Assembly: GCA_017465665.1 (NCBI GenBank)
Contig: JAFTVU010000013.1
Coordinates: 1 to 56,774 of the forward strand
Source of the DNA: Oscillospiraceae bacterium
GTDB taxonomy: Bacteria > Bacillota > Clostridia > Oscillospirales > Ruminococcaceae
DNA: 56,774 nucleotides
Direction of reading: 5' to 3'
Position 1 is the first letter of the stretch, and every line of letters begins with the position of its first letter. Positions 17,897-27,584 of the stretch are shown one piece after another. The position numbers and the translations under genes were made by a program. The notes below the pieces were generated by a model. That model did no database searches and was not told where the DNA came from. It saw only the letters and a program-made list of their open reading frames with translations.

Positions 17897-18141
17897 TACT
17901 CTTCTTCGGACTTATCGTAAGCGTCCAGAATGGAAATGGGCTTCAGGGGAGTTACCGTGGAGATAGCGTGCTTATAAATAAGGTTCTGCTTGCCATCGGT
18001 ATCAAGGATAACTGTGTAGTTATCAAAGCCCTTGACGATGCCCTTGAACTGGAAGCCGTTTGTTATATAGATCGTAACAGGGATCCTGTCCTTTCTCGCC
18101 TGATTAAGAAAAACATCCTGTAAGTTAATATCTTTTGCCAT
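17896..18141 (-). CDS. hfq: RNA chaperone Hfq
   Basis: 81 residues, the normal length. The Sm1 motif is [26 protein letters not shown] (split here: [10 protein letters not shown] then the strand with NGFQFKG) and the Sm2 motif YKHAIS is at about 56-61. Forms a hexamer that binds small RNAs and mRNA; in Clostridia its roles are less defined than in enterobacteria. The miaA-hfq order is conserved across many phyla. The 157-bp A/T-rich gap to miaA may hold a separate promoter. Confidence 0.93.
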   Translation of the reverse strand: MAKDINLQDVFLNQARKDRIPVTIYITNGFQFKGIVKGFDNYTVILDTDGKQNLIYKHAISTVTPLKPISILDAYDKSEEE

Positions 18142-18298
18142 ATTTAACCACCTTTTCTAGTCTTTGTAATCAAATACGCTGGTATCCCCAACTATATAGA
18201 ACCAGTATAACATACTTTTTCGAAAAAAGCTATATTTTTTTAAGATTTTTTTGAAAAAATCATGAAATATTATGGAAACTGCTGTATTTTTATGGCTG

Positions 18299-19240
18299 TT
18301 ACAGTTCATTTTGCCGACAGTCGTCTATTATTTTCTGTGCCTTTGTCACAGCTTCTGCCAGTCCGTCCGTATCGGAAAGCAGTATTTTATGGATGCGTGG
18401 ATCTCTTCTGAACCATGTCATCTGCCTTTTTGCATACTGTCGTGTACGCAGCTTCAGCTCCTCCACGCAGTCTTCCAGCGTTCTCTCGCCGCGGAAATAC
18501 GGATACAGCTCCTTGCAGCCGATAGCCTGTGCAGCCGTAGGTCTGTCAGGCTGGGAAAAGCACTGCTTCGCCTCCTCAAGCAGACCCATTTCCAGCATAC
18601 GGTCAACGCGGAGGTTTATGCGTTCATGCAGCTTTTCGCGGTTTTCGTACTCAAGCGTCAGCATGATGAACTCATACGGCGATGGAACTCCCCTACTCAT
18701 CCGCTTAGCCTCACTTATGGTGTGACCCGTGATATGGTGCACCTCAAGCGCACGGATAACACGTCCGATATTGTTCTCGTGCAGCGTTTCTGCTGTTTCA
18801 GGGTCTATTTTACGGAGCTTTTCCAGCAGCACTGCGCCGCCCTGCTCCTCAGCAACCTTACGCATCTCCTCACGGAAAATGGGGTCACTGCCCGAATCAT
18901 CAAACTGCAGATTATCCACAAAGGATGAGATATACAGCCCCGTGCCGCCGCAGATAACGGGCGTTTTTCCGCGGCTGAGGATGTCCCTTACACGTTCATC
19001 GCACAGCTTCACATAATCCGCAACAGAGAAAGCCTCGGACGGGTCAAGAAAGCCCAGCAGATGGTGCGGAATACCCTGCTGCTCCTCCGGAGTCGCCTTG
19101 GCGGAGGCTACGTCCATATCTGTGTATATCTGCATCGAATCGGCAGAGATGACCTCTCCGTCATACAGCTTTGCAAGCTCCACTGCAAGCGCGGTCTTGC
19201 CCGAGGCTGTCGGTCCGCAGACTACTATTACTTTGTTCAT
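18299..19240 (-). CDS. miaA: tRNA dimethylallyltransferase
   Basis: 313 residues. P-loop GPTASGKTALA starts at residue 9; the family motifs DSMQIYTDMDVASAK and the substrate segment CGGTGLYISSF follow. It adds dimethylallyl to A37 of tRNAs reading U-starting codons, and MiaB, encoded at 26.2 kb in the same block, then adds the methylthio group. Located directly upstream of hfq. Confidence 0.95.
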   Translation of the reverse strand: MNKVIVVCGPTASGKTALAVELAKLYDGEVISADSMQIYTDMDVASAKATPEEQQGIPHHLLGFLDPSEAFSVADYVKLCDERVRDILSRGKTPVICGGTGLYISSFVDNLQFDDSGSDPIFREEMRKVAEEQGGAVLLEKLRKIDPETAETLHENNIGRVIRALEVHHITGHTISEAKRMSRGVPSPYEFIMLTLEYENREKLHERINLRVDRMLEMGLLEEAKQCFSQPDRPTAAQAIGCKELYPYFRGERTLEDCVEELKLRTRQYAKRQMTWFRRDPRIHKILLSDTDGLAEAVTKAQKIIDDCRQNEL

Positions 19241-19265
19241 GAGGTCACCTCACTTTTTCACCGTT

Positions 19266-19700
19266 TCAGATATTCTTTCTGAAACATATAATGCGGTTTG
19301 CTTCGTCAAATCCCATCGCCAAATGAAATTTAAGGCTGTTTACATTTGTCAGCTCGCAATCGCTTGCAAATTCAATGCAGCCTTTGTTCTTCGCCCACTT
19401 TTCACAAGCCATAAGCAGTTCCTTTGCGTAACCTTTATTCCGATATTCTTCTTTGACGAATACGCCCTCCAGATACCCCACAGGCGAGCTTTCCGCGCCT
19501 TCAACATAATCTGTTCTCAGGCTGCACTGAGCAAAGCCTATAGGTATATCTTCTGAATATTTGATAAAACACACCTCATTCTCGCCAGTTATGAGCTTTG
19601 AAAACTCTTCTTCCAATTCAGCCAATGAAGCGTTGTCCCACAGCTGAACAGCCAGCGCTGCCAAAATGCCGCAATCTTTATTTGTTGCTGTTTTTATCAA
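19266..19700 (-). CDS. AAC(6')-like aminoglycoside acetyltransferase family protein
   Basis: 144 residues, GNAT fold. Acetyl-CoA loop RNKGYA is at 87-92 in the segment GYLEGVFVKEEYRNKGYAK, and the C-terminal stretch WAKNKG, FASDCEL, SLKFHLAMGF and RIICF follows the pattern of the short aminoglycoside 6'-N-acetyltransferases. Whether it modifies aminoglycosides is unproven; some chromosomal members are weak or have other substrates. It is 25 bp upstream of miaA on the same strand, so it is probably expressed with it. Confidence 0.75.
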   Translation of the reverse strand: MIKTATNKDCGILAALAVQLWDNASLAELEEEFSKLITGENEVCFIKYSEDIPIGFAQCSLRTDYVEGAESSPVGYLEGVFVKEEYRNKGYAKELLMACEKWAKNKGCIEFASDCELTNVNSLKFHLAMGFDEANRIICFRKNI

Positions 19701-19748
19701 GGTCTGTCACCGTCCTGCTGAATATATCTCTCTTTGGCACGCCGAGAT

Positions 19749-20171
19749 TTACCAGTTAAATTCATCGATTTCCGCTTTTATCTCTTGTGAAACGGAGCTA
19801 TCTTCTTTCAGCTCCATAATCAACTCTTTAAACTTTTCACGCATTGGATTATTGATATCATTATAGCAGCGATGTATCATCCAGATGTTATGTGCAGTCG
19901 GATTCTTTTTCACAGAAGCGATCAGCAATTCTTCGTATCCTTTTTTATAAAAGCTCTCAACAAAACGAACCAGACCTCCGGGCATACCGAAATCAACGGT
20001 TGGATTTGTACCGATGATCTCCAGTATAGGCTCAACCAGATCAAAGGGGTTTGAAAGCCGCATCATAGCTTCTCCCACTTCATCATCTATGTAATAGCTT
20101 TCATACGGCTTTGCGGCAGCTTTCAATGCTGCAATGATTTGTTCCTTGGTCATATTCATTACCTCTGTCAT
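19749..20171 (-). CDS. Hypothetical protein, 140 aa
   Basis: Small soluble helical protein of no certain family. The central segment GMPGGLVRFVESFYKKGYEELL followed by NPTAHNIWMIHRCYND resembles in style small immunity-like proteins seen next to toxins, but no toxin gene is nearby. The start is ambiguous: ATG at 20171 has AGGAAA about 10 bp upstream; the ATG at 20153 has AGAGG about 8 bp upstream. Lies between two acetyltransferase genes. Confidence 0.6.
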   Translation of the reverse strand: MTEVMNMTKEQIIAALKAAAKPYESYYIDDEVGEAMMRLSNPFDLVEPILEIIGTNPTVDFGMPGGLVRFVESFYKKGYEELLIASVKKNPTAHNIWMIHRCYNDINNPMREKFKELIMELKEDSSVSQEIKAEIDEFNW

Positions 20172-20223
20172 TTTTCAATCTTTCCTGCTAACACTTCGCA
20201 ATAATACTGCCAAAAACGTCCTC

Positions 20224-20676
20224 TCAAAACGCAAGCTTAAACAGCAGCTCACCGCATATCTCCATATCAAGGCAGACAAAGCCAGCCTGTTCATATATAT
20301 GTCTTGCGCGCTCGTTCTCAGGCTCGATCGAAAGGTACACTGCGTTGCAGCCGTCGAGCTGTTTCATCTCGTCAAGTATCAGCTTCAGTGCTTCTTTTCC
20401 ATACCCCTTTCCCTGTGAGCGGATATCTATCATAAACCTGCAAAGCTGAAATACTGTTTCGCCGTTAAGATCCGTCGGCCCGTACATGGCAAAACCGATG
20501 ATGCTTCCATCCTGCTCCACAGCCTTTGTTATCCACTTATCGGAATACTTTGACTGCGCCATGGAAAATGCATTTGATGTAACGTACCTCTCCAGCACGG
20601 TAGGCTTCATATCCTCATTTGTGGTAAGCATCGCCACCTGAACGTAATTTTCTTTTGTAATGTCAATAAGCTTCAT
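20224..20676 (-). CDS. GNAT acetyltransferase, spermidine/polyamine type
   Basis: 150 residues. The CoA loop is RSQGKGYGKEAL near residue 88, preceded by QLCRFMIDI, and the C-terminal half has YLSIEPENERARHIYEQAGF. This combination resembles the diamine N-acetyltransferases BltD and PaiA of Bacillus. Substrate not proven. The start at 20676 is 1 bp after the mutL stop, so it rides on the mutS-mutL transcript. Confidence 0.75.
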   Translation of the reverse strand: MKLIDITKENYVQVAMLTTNEDMKPTVLERYVTSNAFSMAQSKYSDKWITKAVEQDGSIIGFAMYGPTDLNGETVFQLCRFMIDIRSQGKGYGKEALKLILDEMKQLDGCNAVYLSIEPENERARHIYEQAGFVCLDMEICGELLFKLAF

Positions 20677-20677
20677 A

Positions 20678-22654
20678 TCACACTATCCTGCTGAAATACT
20701 TCTCTATCTGCCTTTTGGTTATCTGAGTGCACACGGGACGTCCATGCGGGCAGAAGCGGATATCCTTGTTGTTCACCACTTCGTCTGCAATTACCTGCAG
20801 CTCTCTGATATCGTTGATATCATTAGCCTTGATGGACATCTTGCAGGCTGCTGTGTGCAGCATATCGTCAAACAGCTCGCCCTTGATGTTATCGTTGCCC
20901 TTTGCAGCGACCTTTGCAATGCTCTCCACGATATCCACGGGATTCTCCCTGTCAAGAAGCTGCGGTAGCGCCATTACATTCACCTTGCCGCCGTCACAGA
21001 GATCAAGGATTATTCCCACATCCGCCAGCTTTTCTGCAAACTCGCTCAGCGCGTCATATTCCGCAGGGCTGAACCACACCACGGCAGGCTCTATAAGGAA
21101 CTGTGCGCTGCTGTTGAAGCCTTTCTTCAGCTTCTCGAAGTTGATACGCTCATGCGCAGCATGCTTATCTATGAGCAGCATGCTGTCCTCGCCCTCACAT
21201 ACGATATAGGTGCGGAAAAGCTCCCCCACGACACGTACTCGTTCGGGAACATATTCAGGCTCCGCAGGCTTTACAGGCTCAGGCGGCTGCTCTTTTTTCA
21301 CAAATGATTTATCAGATAGGAACGCAAATCCAGGCAGCTCGGAAAGCGGAGTCTCCTTTTTCTCGGGAGCAGGCTTCGGCTGTGGTATCTCCGCCTCGGG
21401 GATGACCTGCTGCACTGCCTGTACTGGCTCGCTCTTCATAACGAACGGCTGCTCCTGACGAAGCGTGAACTTCGTGGGCTCTGGATTGGTCTTAGGATAT
21501 ACTATCTCAGCTCTTGGCTTTGGCATCGGTACTGTCTTAGGCTCGTCATAGACCACTGTCACCTTTTGGGGCTGAGGCTGTGGCTGCTCTGAAACAGGCT
21601 CAACAGGAGCAGGCTTCTGCTCCTCAGCCCTCTGAACAGGAGGCAGCTTTATCTCACGGCTCTCATCATAGCCCATCAGCGCATTCTTTACAGCGAAATA
21701 CACCGCGTCAAACACAGTCTTTTCTTCAGTGAAACGCACCTCGGTCTTTGTAGGGTGGATATTCGCGTCTATCTTTGCGGGGTCGGTATTTATACACAAT
21801 ACGCACGCAGGGAATTTTCCTACCATTATGGTGTTGCGGAACGCTTCCTCAAGCGCTGCACAGCACAGCGGACTGCGTACACTTCTGCCGTTGACGAAAA
21901 AGTGCTGCATGGTGCGGTTTGCACGGGTGAACAGCGGCGAAGAAACATAGCCCGTCACCGAAGTATCACGGTAGATATTCTCCACAGGGATAAGACCTGC
22001 CGCAAACTGCTTTCCGAAAACCGCATACACGGCGCTGTAATACTCACCGTTGCCCGGGGTCATCATAGTCTGTCTTCCGTCACGGATAAAACGGAACGAG
22101 ATATCAGGATGTGACAGCGCCAGCTTTTCCACCACAGAGGAACAGTAGTTACCCTCGGTCACGTCCTTTTTAAGGAACTTCAGGCGTGCAGGTGTATTGA
22201 AGAACAGATCACGGATGATTATTGTAGTGCCGTCGGCGCAGCCTGTGCGGTCATACTCCACGCTCTCGCCGCCCTCGATACGATAGACCGAGCCGAGCTG
22301 CTCCTCCGCCTGCTTAGAGATACACTCCACCCTGCCTACAGCGCAGACAGAGGCAAGCGCCTCGCCGCGGAAGCCGAGGGTGTTGATATTCTCAAGGTCG
22401 TCAGCGGTGAGCACCTTACTTGTAGCATGGCGCAGGAAAGCAGACGGCATATCCTCGTAGGCTATTCCGCAGCCGTTATCCGTTACACGGATGTAGGATA
22501 TTCCGCCGCGCTTTATCTCCACAGTTATGGATGTAGCGCCTGCGTCGATGGAGTTTTCGCATAGCTCCTTTATGACAGAGCTGGGGCGCTCGATGACCTC
22601 GCCCGCCGCTATCAGCTCATATACGCTCTTATCAAGAAGATTTATCTTTGGCAT
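20678..22654 (-). CDS. mutL: DNA mismatch repair endonuclease MutL
   Basis: 658 residues. N-terminal GHKL ATPase: ENSIDAGAT, DNGCGI, and GFRGEAL. A proline-rich, Gln-rich linker spans about 345-455. The C-terminal endonuclease domain carries DKHAAHERINFE (the DQHA-x2-E-x4-E metal site), ACKMSIKA and CPHGRP, so this is a nicking MutL, as expected in bacteria without MutH. Works with MutS encoded 400 bp upstream. Confidence 0.95.
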   Translation of the reverse strand: MPKINLLDKSVYELIAAGEVIERPSSVIKELCENSIDAGATSITVEIKRGGISYIRVTDNGCGIAYEDMPSAFLRHATSKVLTADDLENINTLGFRGEALASVCAVGRVECISKQAEEQLGSVYRIEGGESVEYDRTGCADGTTIIIRDLFFNTPARLKFLKKDVTEGNYCSSVVEKLALSHPDISFRFIRDGRQTMMTPGNGEYYSAVYAVFGKQFAAGLIPVENIYRDTSVTGYVSSPLFTRANRTMQHFFVNGRSVRSPLCCAALEEAFRNTIMVGKFPACVLCINTDPAKIDANIHPTKTEVRFTEEKTVFDAVYFAVKNALMGYDESREIKLPPVQRAEEQKPAPVEPVSEQPQPQPQKVTVVYDEPKTVPMPKPRAEIVYPKTNPEPTKFTLRQEQPFVMKSEPVQAVQQVIPEAEIPQPKPAPEKKETPLSELPGFAFLSDKSFVKKEQPPEPVKPAEPEYVPERVRVVGELFRTYIVCEGEDSMLLIDKHAAHERINFEKLKKGFNSSAQFLIEPAVVWFSPAEYDALSEFAEKLADVGIILDLCDGGKVNVMALPQLLDRENPVDIVESIAKVAAKGNDNIKGELFDDMLHTAACKMSIKANDINDIRELQVIADEVVNNKDIRFCPHGRPVCTQITKRQIEKYFSRIV

Positions 22655-22673
22655 CTTTTCTCCGTTCTGTTAT

Positions 22674-23057
22674 CTATTCGCTTATGACATAACAGCCACT
22701 GTATTGCTGCAGCATAAAAACACCGTAATGGCTATCATAGAACACAGGCTTTCTTTCACCATTCTTCATCACAAGCACACATTCAACAGGCGACCATACC
22801 AATATTCCGCCTGCGTCATACCTGCAATTTTCCTGCGCTATATCGATACGATAAAGTTCTCCGCCCTGTGCTGTGACCTCGATATAGTCCATAGACCTTA
22901 TCTCATTCTGCGGTGCAATAAATATCTTCACCGCAAACAAGCCAATAAGCAACAGCACCAGAATTATCAGCACCGTCACATTGCGGATGGTGCGCTTTCT
23001 CGTTTTCTCTCTCCTGCGCTCCTGATAGGCTCTGCCCTGCTCGTCCATATTTTCCAT
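22674..23057 (-). CDS. Single-pass membrane protein between mutS and mutL
   Basis: 127 residues, unknown family. A basic N-terminus (RRREKTRKRT) is followed by one hydrophobic helix at about 26-46, and the rest is beta-rich and presumably outside. Its ATG overlaps the mutS TAA by one base (TAATG), so it is translated by coupling. No link with mismatch repair is known for such a protein; it may be a passenger in the operon. Confidence 0.75.
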   Translation of the reverse strand: MENMDEQGRAYQERRREKTRKRTIRNVTVLIILVLLLIGLFAVKIFIAPQNEIRSMDYIEVTAQGGELYRIDIAQENCRYDAGGILVWSPVECVLVMKNGERKPVFYDSHYGVFMLQQYSGCYVISE

Positions 23058-25654
23058 TACAACGTATCCTTCAGATCCTTTACAAACAGCAGCGCATCCA
23101 TCGGGGACATGGAATTGATATCCGCCGCACGCAGCCTTGCAATAGCGTTCTGCTCGTTTATTGCAGAGAAGCTGAACTGATTCTCCGCGGTCTTTTCCAG
23201 AGTTTCCGCAAGCTTCGTCTTGCCCATTACCTCAAGACCTTTCAGTTCCTCCTTGGCACGTGTGATAACTGCCTGAGGAAGTCCTGCGAGCTTTGCTACC
23301 TCGATACCGTAGCTGTCGTCAGTGCCACCCTCGACTATCTTATGCAGGAACTTGATATCATCGCCGCGCTTTGATACCGCAACACTGAAATTACGCACGC
23401 CCTCGCACTCCTTTTCCATTGCGATAAGCTCATGGTAGTGGGTTGCAAACAGCGTCTTGCAGCCTATCTTATTGCCGCTGATATACTCTGCCACCGCTCT
23501 TGCGATGGAAATGCCGTCAAAGGTGGATGTGCCTCGTCCTATCTCGTCAAGGATAACAAGGCTGTTCTTGGTAGCGTTCTTGAGGATATCCGCCACCTCA
23601 TTCATCTCCACCATAAAGGTGGACTGTCCGCTGGTGAGATCGTCAGACGCTCCCACACGGGTGAATATCTTATCCACCACGCCTATCTTCGCATATCTCG
23701 CAGGAACAAAGCAGCCTATCTGCGCCATGAGCACGATAATAGCGGTCTGGCGCATAAAGGTGGATTTACCAGACATATTCGGTCCTGTAATGATTATAAG
23801 CTTGTTTTCTGCAAGATCAAGATAGGTATCGTTCGGGGTAAACGGTCTGTCTGTCAGCATCTTTTCTATGACAGGATGACGTCCGCCCTTGATATCGATA
23901 ACGCTGTCAAGCGTCATTTCAGGCTTGACATAGCCGTTTTCTATAGATACCGTAGCATAGCTGCACAGTGCGTCAGTCTCCGATACAGCGGCTGCGGTGT
24001 TCTGGATCACCTCCAGCCTTGTGCCGATATAATCGCGCACCTCTGAGAACACAGCCTGCTCCAGCGCCATTATCTTCTCGTTTGCACCGAGTATCTCGCC
24101 CTCGATCTTCTTCAGCTCCTCGGTGATATAGCGCTCACCGTTGGCAAGCGTCTGCTTTCTTATGTAGTGGACAGGCACCATGTTCATAAAGCTCTTGGAT
24201 ACTTCGATATAATATCCGAAAACGCGGTTATAACCCACTCTGAGAGTCTTTATGCCCGTGGCTTCCTTTTCGCGCTCCTCTATTTCCCTCAGGATGCTCG
24301 CACCGCCGTTTGCTATCTCACGCAGACGGTCTATCTCCTCATTGAAGCCGTCACGGATAACTCCGCCGTCTTTCAGGGTAAGGGGCGGATCATCGTTGAT
24401 GGCGTTCTCCACAAGGCTTGCCACATCCGCAAGCTCATCGATACGGGCGTTGAGGGAATTGAGCAGCGGAGAATCCGCCCTGCCCAGACATTCCTTTACA
24501 AGCGGCAGGCGGTTACATGTCTGACCAAGCGCATAGATATCCCTCGGAGACGCCGAGCGATACATAACTCTCGTCATAAGGCGCTCAAGGTCGTAAATTC
24601 CGTTAAGGGATTCACGGATATCATACAATACAGACGGGTCTTTCACCAGCTTGTCCACTGCGTCATGGCGGCGGAGTATCTCCGCAGCATTTATCAGCGG
24701 CTGCTCCAGCCATGTCTTCAGACGGCGCTTGCCCATTGAAGTAACGGTCTTATCCAGTACCCACAGCAGAGAACCGCGCTTTTCCTTGTTACGCATTGTC
24801 TCTGTGAGCTCCAGATTGCGGCGTGTGGTGAGATTAAGCCCCATGAACTCGCCTGCTGAATGTATCTTCATAGTAACAAAGCGCTTGACGGTGGTCTTCT
24901 GAGTCTCACCGAAATAACGGAACATAGCGCACAGAGCGCGCTTTGACATCGGCATATCCGAAATGCCCAGCTCATCCTCAGAGCCCGCTTCGAACTGAGC
25001 CGTGATGATGCCCGTATCGTCTCCGTTGAATTCGGAGCTGTTCAGCAGCTCGCACACGCATTTTTTCAGACGGTCACGCACAAAGGAGTGGGCCTCTCTC
25101 AGAGACAGAAAACCCTCCTCTATAAGCAGCTCAACAGGGTCGAAGCGTGAAAGCTCGGAGATTATCTCCTGCTCCATCGTCTTGCCGCTCTTTTCGAAAA
25201 CGTGCACCTCTCCCGTGGAGATATCCGCAAAAACGAGCGCTGCACGCTTGTCTCCGTTATCCACGCAGATACACGCGATATAGTTGTTGGTCTCCTCGCT
25301 GAGCATGCTTGCCTCGATAACGGTACCTGCCGTTACAAGACGGATGACATCACGCTCAACAAGACCTTTTGTTGTAGCAGGGTCGCTCATCTGCTCACAG
25401 ATGGCAACCTTGAAGCCCTTGTCGATAAGCTTCTTTATGTACACCTCGCTGCTGTGATAAGGAACTCCGCACATGGGCGAGCCTGCTCGTGCAGTAAGAG
25501 CCAGCTCCAGCTCACGGGATACTGTCTCCGCATCGCTGAAGAACATCTCATAGAAATCTCCCAGACGGAAGAACAGGATGTATTCGCTGTACTTCTCCTT
25601 TATATCAAGATACTGCCGCAGCATGGGAGATATCTTTTCTGTTTCCTGTGCCAT
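23057..25654 (-). CDS. mutS: DNA mismatch repair protein MutS
   Basis: 865 residues from the ATG at 25654, which has AAAGGAA at proper spacing; the track frame begins 11 codons earlier without one. The mismatch-binding Phe-x-Glu is in RLGDFYEMFF near residue 30. Walker A GPNMSGKST starts at residue 624, followed by the Walker B DEIGRGTSTFDG and ATHYHEL. Recognises mismatches and recruits MutL. Full length for a MutS1. Confidence 0.95.
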   Translation of the reverse strand: MAQETEKISPMLRQYLDIKEKYSEYILFFRLGDFYEMFFSDAETVSRELELALTARAGSPMCGVPYHSSEVYIKKLIDKGFKVAICEQMSDPATTKGLVERDVIRLVTAGTVIEASMLSEETNNYIACICVDNGDKRAALVFADISTGEVHVFEKSGKTMEQEIISELSRFDPVELLIEEGFLSLREAHSFVRDRLKKCVCELLNSSEFNGDDTGIITAQFEAGSEDELGISDMPMSKRALCAMFRYFGETQKTTVKRFVTMKIHSAGEFMGLNLTTRRNLELTETMRNKEKRGSLLWVLDKTVTSMGKRRLKTWLEQPLINAAEILRRHDAVDKLVKDPSVLYDIRESLNGIYDLERLMTRVMYRSASPRDIYALGQTCNRLPLVKECLGRADSPLLNSLNARIDELADVASLVENAINDDPPLTLKDGGVIRDGFNEEIDRLREIANGGASILREIEEREKEATGIKTLRVGYNRVFGYYIEVSKSFMNMVPVHYIRKQTLANGERYITEELKKIEGEILGANEKIMALEQAVFSEVRDYIGTRLEVIQNTAAAVSETDALCSYATVSIENGYVKPEMTLDSVIDIKGGRHPVIEKMLTDRPFTPNDTYLDLAENKLIIITGPNMSGKSTFMRQTAIIVLMAQIGCFVPARYAKIGVVDKIFTRVGASDDLTSGQSTFMVEMNEVADILKNATKNSLVILDEIGRGTSTFDGISIARAVAEYISGNKIGCKTLFATHYHELIAMEKECEGVRNFSVAVSKRGDDIKFLHKIVEGGTDDSYGIEVAKLAGLPQAVITRAKEELKGLEVMGKTKLAETLEKTAENQFSFSAINEQNAIARLRAADINSMSPMDALLFVKDLKDTL

Positions 25655-25750
25655 GTTCACGTTCCTTTCTGACAGCGCAAAGCGCAATTCGGTACACCGC
25701 CATCGTCTGGCGGCATACCGTTCATAATTAATTTGTTCGGTTGCTTGTAA

Positions 25751-26167
25751 TTATCCGCAGCCACCGCAGGTGCTGCAGCTGCCGGAGCAGGAGTGTGCAG
25801 CTTCTGCAGAGCAGGTCATGGGATCATCACCCTGAATGGAAGCTGTAAGGATAGTGTTCACCTGACTCATCATCTGATCCATTCCTGCCTTTGCCATGGT
25901 GTAATCAGCCATGTTCTCGTTTGTCATAACTGCATTGTATGCAGAATGCATCTTCTTATTGAGCTCTGCCAGCTTCTCGGCATTCTGCTCCTCCTCGGGC
26001 TTGCTCTGCTCCATCATAAGGTTCTGACGGATAAGGTTGAACTCACCGATAAGCTCCTGCAGAGCCTCGTCCTCATCGTTCTTCTTGCTTGCCTCTGCGT
26101 AAGCGATGTAACGCTCATCCTCCTGAATAGCCTTTCCGAGCTGTCTTGCCAGTGCAATAACGTCCAT
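25751..26167 (-). CDS. YlbF-family regulator with cysteine-rich tail
   Basis: 138 residues. The helical core (residues 1-110, VIALARQLGKAIQEDERYIAYAEA, with LIGEFNLIRQNLMMEQ) is the YlbF/YmcA fold. The last 20 residues contain CSAEAAHSCSGSCSTCGGCG with six cysteines. In Bacillus subtilis the YlbF-YmcA-YaaT (Ric) complex controls RNase Y-linked RNA processing and carries Fe-S clusters on such cysteines; that is known for the family, and applying it here is inference. It lies between miaB and mutS. The 96-bp gap after it contains a wobble-containing 12-bp hairpin near 25700-25730. Confidence 0.85.
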   Translation of the reverse strand: MDVIALARQLGKAIQEDERYIAYAEASKKNDEDEALQELIGEFNLIRQNLMMEQSKPEEEQNAEKLAELNKKMHSAYNAVMTNENMADYTMAKAGMDQMMSQVNTILTASIQGDDPMTCSAEAAHSCSGSCSTCGGCG

Positions 26168-26186
26168 AATGATTATCTCCTTTGAA

Positions 26187-27584
26187 TTATTTTAATTTTC
26201 CTCTGAGTGCCCATGCAAGAGCCTCAGTTATCTCAACGTCAACAAAGCTGCCGATAAGCGACCTGTCGCCGTCAAAGTCAACAATGATGTTCTGTCTGCT
26301 CTTTCCTGTGAGCAGCGCGGGATCTGTCCTGCCCTCTCCCTCGCAGAGAACGCGCAGGGTCTTTCCTATATAGTCTTTGTAGCTGCTGCAGCCGATATTC
26401 TGCTGTACCTCCAGCAGTTCACGGAACCATCTTCCCTTTTCCTCAGCGGAAATGGGATCAGGCATTTCGGCAGCCTTTGTGCCCTTTCTCGGACTATATA
26501 TGAATGTGAACAGCGAGTCGTATCTCACCTGTTCGATAAGGCTTACTGTTTCACGAAAATCCTCGTATGTCTCTCCCGGGAATCCAACGATTATGTCAGA
26601 GGTCAGTGCCACATCGGGCAGCTTCTCCTTTACGTAGTCTATGAGCTCCAGATAACGCTCCCTTGTATAGCCACGGTTCATCTGCTTAAGTATGCGGTTG
26701 CTGCCGCTCTGAACAGGGAGATGGAAATGCCTTGTTACCTTTTCACAGGATGCTATGGTATCCACAAGCTCTCTTGTGGCGTCTTTCGGATGGCTGGTCA
26801 TGTAGCTTATGCGGAACTCTCCGTCGATATCATTTATGCGCCTGAGCAGCTCAGAGAAATTCGTTCCCTGATCCTTGCCATAGCTGTTGACATTCTGACC
26901 GAGTAGCAAGAGCTCCTTGCAGCCATTCTGCACCAGACCCCTGCACTCTGCCAGGATATCCTCCATATCACGGGAGCGTTCCCTGCCGCGCACATACGGA
27001 ACTATGCAGTAGGTGCAGAAGTTATTGCATCCGTACATTATCGGTATGCTGGCCTTAAGAGCGCTTTCACGGCGGAGCGGTATTCCCTCTGCGATGACTC
27101 CGTCACACTCAGGAATGGATATCTGCCTTTTACGGGTGGTAAGCGCCTCATATATTATCTGCGGCATGGTATGCAGAACATGCGTTCCGAAAATTATATC
27201 CACATTCGGATAGCTGCGGCGCATCTTCGCTGTTATGTGCTCCTGCTGCACCATACATCCGCATACGCCTATGAGCATATCGGGATTTGCTTTCTTAGCC
27301 TTTTTCAGTGCACCGACATTGCCGAACACTCTGTCCTCCGCATTCTCACGGACAGCACAGGTATTGTACAGCACAAGATCTGCGCCGTCAGGGCTCTCGG
27401 AAAAGCCATACCCCATCTGTGCAAGCATTCCCTTTATCTTCTCGCCGTCGCTGACATTCTGCTGGCATCCGAAGCTGTGTACATGAGCTATCGGCGGATG
27501 CTCACGCTGTGAATTCAGCGCTGCGACTTTTTCCATGTATTCATTTTGCTTCGCCATTTCAGCGGAGGAAATCTTTGTAGTCAT
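26187..27584 (-). CDS. miaB: tRNA-2-methylthio-N6-dimethylallyladenosine synthase
   Basis: 465 residues. The N-terminal UPF0004 domain has three conserved cysteines (FGCQQN, NTCAVRENAE, GVCGCM). The radical SAM site is C186-x3-C190-x2-C193 (CNNFCTYC), and a TRAM domain ends the protein. Completes ms2i6A37 on tRNA after MiaA. Start overlaps the comF stop as ATGA, with AAAGGAAAG upstream. Confidence 0.95.
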   Translation of the reverse strand: MTTKISSAEMAKQNEYMEKVAALNSQREHPPIAHVHSFGCQQNVSDGEKIKGMLAQMGYGFSESPDGADLVLYNTCAVRENAEDRVFGNVGALKKAKKANPDMLIGVCGCMVQQEHITAKMRRSYPNVDIIFGTHVLHTMPQIIYEALTTRKRQISIPECDGVIAEGIPLRRESALKASIPIMYGCNNFCTYCIVPYVRGRERSRDMEDILAECRGLVQNGCKELLLLGQNVNSYGKDQGTNFSELLRRINDIDGEFRISYMTSHPKDATRELVDTIASCEKVTRHFHLPVQSGSNRILKQMNRGYTRERYLELIDYVKEKLPDVALTSDIIVGFPGETYEDFRETVSLIEQVRYDSLFTFIYSPRKGTKAAEMPDPISAEEKGRWFRELLEVQQNIGCSSYKDYIGKTLRVLCEGEGRTDPALLTGKSRQNIIVDFDGDRSLIGSFVDVEITEALAWALRGKLK

